Origin: JAAZLS01 sp964463285 | Lineage (GTDB): Bacteria; Bacillota; Dethiobacteria; DTU022 | Direction: 5' to 3' | DNA length: 12,090 nucleotides | Assembly: GCA_964463285.1 (NCBI GenBank) | Contig: CAYXBB010000044.1 | Coordinates: forward strand, 1 to 12,090 | Shown here: positions 1 to 6,977 of the stretch, piece by piece | Layout of the letters: the number at the start of each line of letters is the position of its first letter | How positions within the stretch are numbered: position 1 is the stretch's first letter | Notes under the pieces: model-generated | Database searches by the model: none | Told to the model about the DNA's origin: nothing | The model's input: only the letters and a program-made list of their open reading frames with translations | Position numbers and translations under genes: made by a program

Positions 1-108
1 CGGTTCTTCTGGTCAGTAATGCTTGCTCTCATCATATTACCGAATCATTTTGTTATCTCCCGGGAAAAAGTGCGGATTACCAGCCTGAACCAGAAGAACC
101 GTCCCCCT
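1..108. repeat. Partial palindromic (MITE/REP-like) element, cut by window start
   Basis: Bases 1-13 (CGGTTCTTCTGGT) are the exact reverse complement of 89-101 (ACCAGAAGAACCG), with 75 bases between. The right arm continues as TCCCCCT (102-108), so a matching AGGGGGA is expected just left of the window. The GGGGACGGTTCTT...AAGAACCGTCCCC style of end is one I recall from dispersed palindromes in Clostridia, some near REP-associated Y1 transposases; that link is from memory. The spacer carries no gene. The right arm lies inside the end of the nucleotidyltransferase gene and the gene's stop codon lies in the spacer. A long-range hairpin acting as a terminator is an alternative, but the 75-base loop makes that less likely. 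The inverted repeat is certain; its identity as a mobile repeat is inferred. Confidence 0.6.
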
Positions 109-2614
109 GGTTTCCCTTTCGATCCAGAGCTTCCCGCTGGATAGCGTTGATCCGGTTAATATAGAAATCGGTTAGTTCAGCCGAAATTTCTTCGGAATGA
201 CCCTCACCGTACACATGGTAGCTTGGTCGCTCCGGATCCGGCAAGATCAGGGCCCACCCTTCCGGGTGGTAGATCTTAAGGCCATCGATCATTTCAGTTT
301 TTTGTCGGGAACTCTCCTGAACAAGGCGGCGCATAACCCGTCCCTTTTGGGCCCAAGGGCAAGATATTTCCCGCTCCAGAATCTTGACATCCGGTATTTC
401 CTTAAGCAATCCGGACAAAGTTAAATCATGGGTCGCCAGAAAATCCAACAGGTAGACCAGGGCGGCAACACCGTCAAAACTTAGCGCCGCCGGCGAATAA
501 ACCCGCCGCTGCTCCTGCTGTTCCCGCTGTCCCAATTCCATCAGATCCCGGGGCGAAGCCTTGGCTCTGAGGACCCGCCCCCGGTAACGCCGGGCCAATT
601 TCTCTACTGCCTGGGTGACATTTATGGGAATGGCCACCGGGCCGCCGCTTTTCTCTTCCCGAAAAGCCAGCAGGGACCATAAAGCAGTATACAAATCGCG
701 GCTAACGGCCCGGCCGGTTTCATCAAACAACTGTAACTGCTCACCCTCCCCGTCAAAAATTACTCCCATGGAGGCGCTGTTTTGGCGGACCATTCGAGAT
801 ATTTCCCGGGACTTTACCTGTAATCCGCTCCCCCGGCGCAAACCGTCCGGCAAGCCCGTTCCGGTTCCCCCGTGGCCGATGATGATAGTGATGCAGTGCA
901 GGCGTTGCCATAGGGGAGCCGTCAGCCTTTGCAGGTACGGAGAGGGGTACCCCACCGCTATCCGGAACCCGGCCCGGGAAATTTTATCTACGGAAACATT
1001 CTCCAGCACCTCCTGCAGATAGAGTTGAGCCAAATCGGGCAGATTAAACATTTCCCCGGTCTCTTCCCCGGGCGGACGGTTAAAATCCTCCCTGAAATAA
1101 AGCTGCTCAATTTTTCGTTCCTGGCTCCTGGTCAGTGGAAGCCCGGCCTGATCCCAAAACCGGATCCTCAGATCGTTGTTCCCTTCGCCCAGGGCTGATA
1201 CATGAATCCCCCCCCGGCTTTTCAGCAGGCAGATCGACCGGCGTACAATGGGGCTAATCAATTCTCCCGCGTCCAGCACCAGCACCCCTGCCGATAAAAG
1301 CCCCGATGCCAGGGCCTGTTTGATCATTACACAGGAAGGATGGCGTTCAGAGCTGATCACTACTACCTCCCGACCATCCAAAGAACCATATACGGCTCCC
1401 AGGCGGGCGGCCATCTCCGGAGTTAGGCTGCGGTTAACCATCCCCCGTATACCGTCCTGGCCAAAAATGGATCGGGAGATTTTATCACCCCAGATCAGGC
1501 TGTCCTGAAGTATAACCCCGCTCTCTACAGATTTGGCCGGCCAGACCTTTACCCCGGGTTTAATAACCGCTCCTTCCTGAACAATACTGCGATCTCCCAC
1601 CACCGCCTCTTCAAATACTGCCGCCCGGGGGGCTAAAATAGCGGCAGTGCATAAAACTCCTCCCCGAAGGGCCGATCCCTTGCCTAAACACGCTCTTTCC
1701 CAGGTAATCCCCCGCTTGACCGTGGCCCGCTCCCCAACCAGGGTATAAGATCCCAGGACCGTCTCCTCCATGACCTGGGCACCGTTTTCAATTGTACAGC
1801 CCTTCCCCAGATAAATGGGACCGGTAAGCCGGGCCAGGGAAGATATGGTTGCCCCTTTCTCCGCCCAAACTCCCTGTTCCACCTGGGCAGCATTTATTTT
1901 TATTTTAACCTTCCCCTGGAGCACCCGGCGGTGGGCTCGGCAGTATTCCCGCAAATCTCCGATATCACACCAGAACCCGTCCAGCACGCACCCCTGCAGG
2001 GGCAGGTTTTGTTTCAACATCTCCGGGAACACATCTTTGCTGAAATCCACATCCCGTTCCGGTGGGATCAGATCTAGAACTTCCGGTTCCAGAATATAGA
2101 TCCCCGTATTTACAGTATCGCTGAATACCTCGCTCCACCCGGGCTTTTCCAGGAACCTCTTAATTTTTCCCCGATCATCGATTAGCACAACCCCGTATTC
2201 CAGCGGATTATTAACCGCGGTAAGCACCAGGGTGGCTGCCGCCCCCTGATGCCGGTGATATTCCACCGCCTGGGTTAAATTAAAATCTGTAAGGGCATCC
2301 CCGCTGATTACAATAAAGGTTTCGTCCAGTTGACCGGAGGCATTTTTTACACTTCCGGCGGTACCCAGGGGATGATCTTCTATAAAATAATGAAAATTAA
2401 CCCCGAATTTACGACCGTCGCCAAAGTGTTCCATAATCTGTTCCGGCTGGTACTGCAGGGTAACTTTTATATCCGTCACTCCATGTTCCTTAAGGAGTTC
2501 CACGCTATATTCCATTAAAGGCCGGTTCATCACCGGAACCATCGGTTTGGGACGATCACAGGTAAGCGGCCGCAGCCGGGAACCTTCACCCCCGGCCATG
2601 ATCACTGCTTTCAA
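77..2614 (-). CDS. Sugar-1-phosphate nucleotidyltransferase fused to a degenerate phosphomannomutase-like domain
   Basis: This 845-residue protein has three parts. Residues 1-235 are a nucleotidyltransferase that would join a sugar 1-phosphate to an NTP: GGEGSRLRPLT (8-18), PKPMVPV (22-28), GTAG (84-87), ISGDALTD (103-110), FLEKP (154-158), NTGIYILEP (169-177) and GFWCDIGD (213-220). Residues about 245-370 are left-handed beta-helix hexapeptide repeats. Residues about 384-825 follow the phosphoglucomutase/phosphomannomutase fold, but key sites are changed. The TASHNP phosphoserine loop reads SALGEG (473-478, Leu475 at the serine position), the metal loop DGDGDR reads DGEGEQ (621-626), the GGExSGH sugar loop reads GQREQQ (695-700) and the phosphate loop reads LPDPERP (791-797). 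Such fusions are often annotated mannose-1-phosphate guanylyltransferase, but the sugar and nucleotide cannot be told here. The start is TTG with GAGGTG (2622-2627) seven bases upstream. The last nine or so residues come from the palindromic repeat. It lies downstream of a glycosyltransferase that may use its product. Confidence 0.9.
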   Translation of the reverse strand: MKAVIMAGGEGSRLRPLTCDRPKPMVPVMNRPLMEYSVELLKEHGVTDIKVTLQYQPEQIMEHFGDGRKFGVNFHYFIEDHPLGTAGSVKNASGQLDETFIVISGDALTDFNLTQAVEYHRHQGAAATLVLTAVNNPLEYGVVLIDDRGKIKRFLEKPGWSEVFSDTVNTGIYILEPEVLDLIPPERDVDFSKDVFPEMLKQNLPLQGCVLDGFWCDIGDLREYCRAHRRVLQGKVKIKINAAQVEQGVWAEKGATISSLARLTGPIYLGKGCTIENGAQVMEETVLGSYTLVGERATVKRGITWERACLGKGSALRGGVLCTAAILAPRAAVFEEAVVGDRSIVQEGAVIKPGVKVWPAKSVESGVILQDSLIWGDKISRSIFGQDGIRGMVNRSLTPEMAARLGAVYGSLDGREVVVISSERHPSCVMIKQALASGLLSAGVLVLDAGELISPIVRRSICLLKSRGGIHVSALGEGNNDLRIRFWDQAGLPLTRSQERKIEQLYFREDFNRPPGEETGEMFNLPDLAQLYLQEVLENVSVDKISRAGFRIAVGYPSPYLQRLTAPLWQRLHCITIIIGHGGTGTGLPDGLRRGSGLQVKSREISRMVRQNSASMGVIFDGEGEQLQLFDETGRAVSRDLYTALWSLLAFREEKSGGPVAIPINVTQAVEKLARRYRGRVLRAKASPRDLMELGQREQQEQRRVYSPAALSFDGVAALVYLLDFLATHDLTLSGLLKEIPDVKILEREISCPWAQKGRVMRRLVQESSRQKTEMIDGLKIYHPEGWALILPDPERPSYHVYGEGHSEEISAELTDFYINRINAIQREALDRKGNQGDGSSGSGW

Positions 2615-2716
2615 ATAAATTCACCTCATTTTTTGTGATGTGTTTTCCCGGCACCGGCCATTCCACTCTTAATTGATAAATACACACCCTTGTACAATCC
2701 GACTGCCTGCAGATTA

Positions 2717-2746
2717 TTAATAGGCCGCACACTGATCTCTGATCAA
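2717..2746 (-). promoter_or_regulatory. Weak candidate sigma-A promoter for the nucleotidyltransferase gene
   Basis: On the minus strand TTGATC (2741-2746) and TATTAA (2717-2722) are separated by 18 bases, each matching four of six consensus positions. The -35 box overlaps the glycosyltransferase stop codon and a small dyad, TGATC-TCT-GATCA (2733-2745). The rest of the 128-base gap (2615-2742) shows no gene and no clear terminator. Read-through from the upstream gene is equally possible. Confidence 0.2.
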
Positions 2747-4032
2747 CGTCCGGTAATTTTACCGTGGGAGGCATAACGCCCGGGAGGAGCTTCCACTGTC
2801 TCCGCCGGTTCCCCCTGCTCCGACAGTTCCGGCAAAGCAGGCTCCGCCCGCCATTTTTGGGCCTCCGGAGAAAATACCACTTTCTGGTATACTTCCTCAG
2901 TTTTCCGGGCAACCGCCTCCCAGGAAAATTTTTCCCGGACATCCATTAATGCACGCCTGGAAAGTCGGCTGCCATATTCAGGGTTTAATAAAATACGGCA
3001 GACCTGGCGGGCCAAATCCTCCGGCTGAACACATTTCGCCCGCAAGCCGTTAACCCCATGTTCCACCGTCTCCATAAAACCCCCGCAGTTATTCACCACC
3101 ACCGGAACCCCGGTAGCCATTGCTTCCAGGGCTACCAGTCCGAAAGGCTCATAAAGACTGGGAAAAACCGCCACGTCGGCGGCGGCATAAAGCTGGTTCC
3201 GGGTCTCTTCATCGACATATCCTATAAAATGTACCGCTCTTTCCAATCCCAGGCGACCGGCAAGTTGATGAAGTTCCTGCTCATAGGGTCCCCGCCCGGC
3301 TACCACCAGGTGTGCCCCGGCAACCTGTTCTCGGATCGCCGGCAGCGCTTCCAGCAATGTTTGCACTCCTTTTTCCCTTACTAGACGCCCGATAAAAAAT
3401 ATCAGTTTTTCCCCGGGAGCAGCGTAGCGCCCCCGAAAGGTCGGATCCGCCTCCCCCACCTGGAATGCTGCCGGGCGGATCCCGTTAAAAATAACCTCTA
3501 TCTTATCTGTAGGCAAAGAAAATACCTGTTCCAGTTCCTCCTGCATAAACCGACTGCAGCAGATCACTTTCCAGGCCTCATAGGTAAGCCACCATTCCAC
3601 TTCGGAGATATAAAGTTGCTCCCGGTTATGTAGGCCGTTATTCCGCCCGTATTCCGTAGCATGGATAGTTGCCATCAATGGCAGATGATAGATATGTTTT
3701 AATCCCCTGGCCGCATAGGTTACCAACCAATCGTGAGCATGCACCAGATCATATTCTTCATGGCGACAAAGCGCAGCCCCTTTCTCCATCATGGCGAAAT
3801 TTAACTGTTGCATCCAGGAGAAAAAATTTAGGGGTTGAACGTGGCAGGGTTTGACCCTGTGTACCGCTACTCCTTCTCTAACCTCGAATTCCGGAAGTCT
3901 CTCTTCCAGGGCAGTAATTACATCTACCTGATTCCCCTCTAGAACCAGAGCGCGGGACAGCCCGGCTACATGATGGGACAAACCCCCGATCACCCGGGGA
4001 GGATACTCCCAGGATAACATCATGATCCTCAT
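2743..4032 (-). CDS. GT4 family glycosyltransferase (glycogen-synthase-like)
   Basis: A two-domain GT-B retaining glycosyltransferase, cytoplasmic, that moves a sugar from an NDP-sugar to a growing glycan. Numbered from the chosen ATG (429 residues): the opening MRIMMLSWEYPP with the GGL donor loop (16-18), VHAHDW (97-102), NGI (183-185), GRLVREKG (215-222), GRGP (246-249), and the donor-binding EX7E segment EPFGLVALE (295-303) followed by AMATGVPVV (304-312) and GG (317-318). The opening is typical of the branch related to bacterial glucan synthases, in which the gene often neighbours a GH57 branching enzyme; none is visible here. Residues about 390-429 are a Pro/Glu/Ala-rich tail beyond the fold. 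A GTG nine bases further upstream sits one base after the AGGAG site and is too close to it, so the ATG is preferred. It lies between comEC and the nucleotidyltransferase gene, all on one strand. The donor and acceptor are unknown. Confidence 0.88.
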   Translation of the reverse strand: MRIMMLSWEYPPRVIGGLSHHVAGLSRALVLEGNQVDVITALEERLPEFEVREGVAVHRVKPCHVQPLNFFSWMQQLNFAMMEKGAALCRHEEYDLVHAHDWLVTYAARGLKHIYHLPLMATIHATEYGRNNGLHNREQLYISEVEWWLTYEAWKVICCSRFMQEELEQVFSLPTDKIEVIFNGIRPAAFQVGEADPTFRGRYAAPGEKLIFFIGRLVREKGVQTLLEALPAIREQVAGAHLVVAGRGPYEQELHQLAGRLGLERAVHFIGYVDEETRNQLYAAADVAVFPSLYEPFGLVALEAMATGVPVVVNNCGGFMETVEHGVNGLRAKCVQPEDLARQVCRILLNPEYGSRLSRRALMDVREKFSWEAVARKTEEVYQKVVFSPEAQKWRAEPALPELSEQGEPAETVEAPPGRYASHGKITGR

Positions 4033-4042
4033 AGGATACACA

Positions 4043-4047
4043 CTCCT
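4043..4047 (-). promoter_or_regulatory. Ribosome binding site that decides the glycosyltransferase start
   Basis: AGGAG on the minus strand lies ten bases before the ATG at 4030-4032 but only one base before the in-frame GTG at 4039-4041. The spacing favours the ATG, giving the family-typical N-terminus MRIMMLSWEY. Confidence 0.6.
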
Positions 4048-4064
4048 GCAGTTTTATACCGTTG

Positions 4065-4084
4065 GGATCAGGCATGGCTGATCC
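4065..4084 (-). promoter_or_regulatory. Hairpin or operator-like dyad in the glycosyltransferase leader
   Basis: GGATCAG (4065-4071) and CTGATCC (4078-4084) are perfect 7-base complements around a 6-base loop. The stem can extend by further TTGG/CCAA pairing if a small bulge is allowed. It lies about 18 bases upstream of the AGGAG site and has no U-run on either side, so it is not a standard terminator. It could be an RNA hairpin or a protein-binding dyad; nothing identifies a regulator. The remainder of 4033-4200 holds no gene that I can see. Confidence 0.3.
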
Positions 4085-4200
4085 GCTCCAAGGCAAGGGC
4101 TAAGGGCATCGGTATTTGCCGGCGGGTTCTCCACCCGGCCCAATTTAGGAAAGCGCCCCGGCGGGAATTGCTCTCTGTATTATTCCCAATACCCTTAACT

Positions 4201-6807
4201 TTACCAACCGCCGGCGGCCTCTTTTTCTGTTAACATTGTTTTTACGGTTAGCCCGCTTTTGTCGGCATTTATTATAACCGCGCCATGAAGATCGTTGCGG
4301 AAAGTGGGCACATCCGCCCGATGTAGGGCCTCCAGGGTAGTGGGATGGGGATGTCCAAAGGGATTACCATCGCCAACCTGGATAACTGCTATATGAGGGT
4401 GGGCGGCCTTGATTAAACGAGGCAAATCAGGCAGGGGTCCGCCATGGTGGGGTAACAGCAACACCTCGGCCTCCAGTTTTGTCGATTGGCGGCGGAGTAG
4501 ATCCTGCACAGCAGCCTGTTCAATATCTCCGCAGAATAAAAATCTTGCACCGGGATGCAAAAGTCTCAGGACTATTGAATTATTATTCTCTTCACTGCCG
4601 GTGGCATCATACAAACGCTGCGGCGGCCCCAGCACCTCCAGCGTTAACCCAAAACCGGTCCACCTACCGCCGACCTGAACCTTCCTTACTGGAATTCCTC
4701 GGGAAAAAGCCTCTTCAAGTGCCTCTTCGTAATAAGGCGAGTTTCCGGGGTGGGGGGAGATCCAGATAGACTTAACCGGAATAGATTTCAACAGGGGCCG
4801 CAGACCACCGAAGTGGTCCTCGTGGGGATGAGTGATAATCACCAGGTCCAGGGAACGTACTCCCCGGTAGCGCAAGAAAGGAAGCAGTACCTGTTCCCCT
4901 GTTTTCCCGGGATCTCCGGGCTCTCCGGGATCGCCTGTAAACCGCACCTCGCCTCCACAATCAATCAAGATCCGCCCCCGGCCGGATTCCACCAAAGCAG
5001 ATGCCCCCTGCCCCACATCGATAAAGGTTATAGTAACCTTTTGCTGCCCGGCGGCCGGCAATAACACGCTGCCCCACATTAGGGCTACCGCCAGGGCCAG
5101 CACGGTCACCAGCAGGTGAAACGGCCGCATCCACCGAAATAGGGTAATCCCGGAAAATAGGCCGGCCTTTCCCCGCAAACCGACAGGCCTTGGTGCTCCG
5201 GAGGTTCCGCTCATTCCGGACGTCTCATCAACAACATGGGAAGCCCGGACGGAAGGTGCAGGGGAAACCATATTCTGTGCAATCCGCAATTTAAGGCGCC
5301 CCTCCCGAAGGCGATAATATTTAATTAGGATTAAACTTAGGAAAACATAATAACAGGCCCACATTAATATAGACGGAGTATAGAGGGGGATATAAAAACC
5401 GATAAAGCGGGAGAGGCCGGTCACCATTAGAATATATTTCAGCAACAAAAGCACACCCGAGAACAGGGGCTGGGCCAGCACCGGAGAAGCTAGCTGAAGA
5501 AAAGCCGCCACCAGCCCCAAGCCTACTACCATCGGCATCACCGGCAACAACAGGAGATTAAACCAGAGCACGCCCAAGGGAACATGTTGAAAGTGGAGGG
5601 CACAAATCGGAAGAACACCCAGCTGGGCCGCTAAGGTCACTGCCGCCAGAGAACGTATGAAAAAAGGAATTTTGAAATGCTTAAACAAATCTATTATAGG
5701 CGGGGTGGCGTAAATAATGGCCAGAGTCGCGGTATATGAAAGCTGGAACCCAGCAGTAAACAGTTGAAGAGGATTTAACAACAGGGTCATCAGGGCAGCA
5801 ATAGAAATCGCCGTGGGCAGATCATTCTCCCGATCCAGGAGCAGTGCCCCCGAGGCCATGGAAAACATTACCGCCGCCCGTAAAGCAGGAGGACGCATCC
5901 CGGTCAGGTACGCATACCCGAAAATTATAAGCACCGCTATAGCCGGTGGCAGAGGCCCTTTTATTCTAAGTCGGCGGCAAAACCCTAAAAAAAGAGCCGC
6001 CACCAGACCTACATGCAATCCCGAAACAGCCAGCAGGTGCGCAACCCCGCTGTTTTTAAAATTCTCTTGCACCGCTTCCGGCAAAAGATGACGCTGCCCG
6101 AATAGGATTGCCGACAGCAATTCGGCACAAGGAGAGGGAAGGCCGAATTTAATTCCCTCAACAAGTTGCGCGCGCAGCTTGAGAACAAAATCCGTCAAAG
6201 GGCTAACCTCCCCGGGTCCCAGCGAAACAACCTGATAAGGCCTTACGTGCATAATTCCGCCGATGCCCTGAGTGCGCAGATAAAACTGATAATCAAACCC
6301 GCCCGGGTTACGTCGTCTGCGGGGTTCATCAATCACTCCCCGCAGGCGCAGTTTCTCCCCAAACCAATAGGGCTCTTGATCCTCTCCATAAACCTTTACC
6401 AGTAGTTTTCCGGACACCGGAAAACGCCCCCATTGGTTTTCCACCGTTTGCGCCCGCAGATGATAAGAAATATTATCTTCCAACCGTAGGGGCTCTTCCA
6501 CTACCGTCCCCTCAACAAATAGCGGGTAACCGGAATAAGTTAACCCATTCCCGGAAGAAGATCCAAGCGAAGCAAAAAAGGAGACTGCCCCGGCGCCAGA
6601 GGCAATCAGCAGCAGAATTACCACAAAAGGTGAGAGAATTTGCCTCCAGAAAACTGCTCCTACCGCCACCGTCAGCATAAATCCACCCAGCCAGATCACC
6701 ACAGTGTGGCTATCCAGCCAAAACCATCCTAAAACTATGCCCGCGGTATAACTTACAGTTAAGGCTACCAGCGGTCGGTTAATATTAAAAACATTAGGCT
6801 TACCCAT
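4201..6807 (-). CDS. comEC: ComEC/Rec2 DNA-uptake channel with C-terminal metallo-beta-lactamase domain
   Basis: This 868-residue membrane protein carries single-stranded DNA across the cytoplasmic membrane during transformation. Residues 12-80 contain hydrophobic segments, followed by the OB-like N-terminal domain with the family motif RRRRNPGGFDY (163-173). The competence domain (about 225-500) shows SGVAHLLAVSGLHVGL (253-268), GMRPPALRAA (303-312) and several further membrane segments. A polar linker (500-555) leads to another membrane segment (562-585). The metallo-beta-lactamase domain (590-855), thought to be the nuclease, keeps DVGQGAS (597-603), HPHEDH (660-665), CGD (759-761) and PHHG (786-789), so it looks intact. 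Residues 625-638 are a short collagen-like Gly-X-Y run. ATG 6807 is the first possible start: an in-frame stop lies six codons upstream and the ribosome site is weak. No comEA or comEB is next to it. A promoter with a perfect TTGACA box lies just upstream. Confidence 0.95.
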   Translation of the reverse strand: MGKPNVFNINRPLVALTVSYTAGIVLGWFWLDSHTVVIWLGGFMLTVAVGAVFWRQILSPFVVILLLIASGAGAVSFFASLGSSSGNGLTYSGYPLFVEGTVVEEPLRLEDNISYHLRAQTVENQWGRFPVSGKLLVKVYGEDQEPYWFGEKLRLRGVIDEPRRRRNPGGFDYQFYLRTQGIGGIMHVRPYQVVSLGPGEVSPLTDFVLKLRAQLVEGIKFGLPSPCAELLSAILFGQRHLLPEAVQENFKNSGVAHLLAVSGLHVGLVAALFLGFCRRLRIKGPLPPAIAVLIIFGYAYLTGMRPPALRAAVMFSMASGALLLDRENDLPTAISIAALMTLLLNPLQLFTAGFQLSYTATLAIIYATPPIIDLFKHFKIPFFIRSLAAVTLAAQLGVLPICALHFQHVPLGVLWFNLLLLPVMPMVVGLGLVAAFLQLASPVLAQPLFSGVLLLLKYILMVTGLSRFIGFYIPLYTPSILMWACYYVFLSLILIKYYRLREGRLKLRIAQNMVSPAPSVRASHVVDETSGMSGTSGAPRPVGLRGKAGLFSGITLFRWMRPFHLLVTVLALAVALMWGSVLLPAAGQQKVTITFIDVGQGASALVESGRGRILIDCGGEVRFTGDPGEPGDPGKTGEQVLLPFLRYRGVRSLDLVIITHPHEDHFGGLRPLLKSIPVKSIWISPHPGNSPYYEEALEEAFSRGIPVRKVQVGGRWTGFGLTLEVLGPPQRLYDATGSEENNNSIVLRLLHPGARFLFCGDIEQAAVQDLLRRQSTKLEAEVLLLPHHGGPLPDLPRLIKAAHPHIAVIQVGDGNPFGHPHPTTLEALHRADVPTFRNDLHGAVIINADKSGLTVKTMLTEKEAAGGW

Positions 6808-6840
6808 ACCATTTAACTCAACTTAACCTGTTTTACTAAG

Positions 6841-6868
6841 ATCCTACAGGTATGGTTAATTATGTCAA
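6841..6868 (-). promoter_or_regulatory. Candidate sigma-A promoter of comEC
   Basis: On the minus strand a perfect TTGACA (6863-6868) is followed after 16 bases by TAGGAT (6841-6846, four of six matches). This predicts a leader of roughly 25-30 bases before the comEC ATG. It is arranged back-to-back with the rightward promoter at 6903-6931. Confidence 0.5.
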
Positions 6869-6902
6869 TGGGAGTCTTGAACCTGGCAACCTCAAATGAC
6901 AC

Positions 6903-6931
6903 TTGTAAGGACATTAAATTTCAGTTATAGT
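6903..6931 (+). promoter_or_regulatory. Candidate sigma-A promoter of the acyl-CoA synthetase gene
   Basis: TTGTAA (6903-6908, four of six matches) and TATAGT (6926-6931, five of six) are separated by exactly 17 bases. The surrounding sequence is AT-rich and the leader to the ATG would be about 40 bases, containing the strong GGAGGTG site at 6966-6972. Confidence 0.55.
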
Positions 6932-6977
6932 TACACAACCGGATTAATTTTCTAATTATTTTTCTGGAGGTGCAAAA

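Noticed and set aside
1190..1192. Sequencing error as the cause of the missing catalytic serine
   Set aside because: The frame is intact across the whole domain and three other active-site motifs are altered independently, which a single base error would not explain.
2586..2942. 118-residue minus-strand open frame overlapping the end of the glycosyltransferase and its downstream gap
   Set aside because: It lies in another frame of the glycosyltransferase gene, is rich in Arg/Gly with no recognisable motif, and ends inside the nucleotidyltransferase start. It behaves as a shadow of high-GC coding sequence.
4163..4187. GGGAAT...ATTCCC inverted repeat just after the comEC stop, as a terminator
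   Set aside because: The stem has only six pairs with a 13-base loop and is followed by GC-rich sequence rather than a U-run. A second stem at 4123-4137 (CGGGT/ACCCG) also lacks a U-run.
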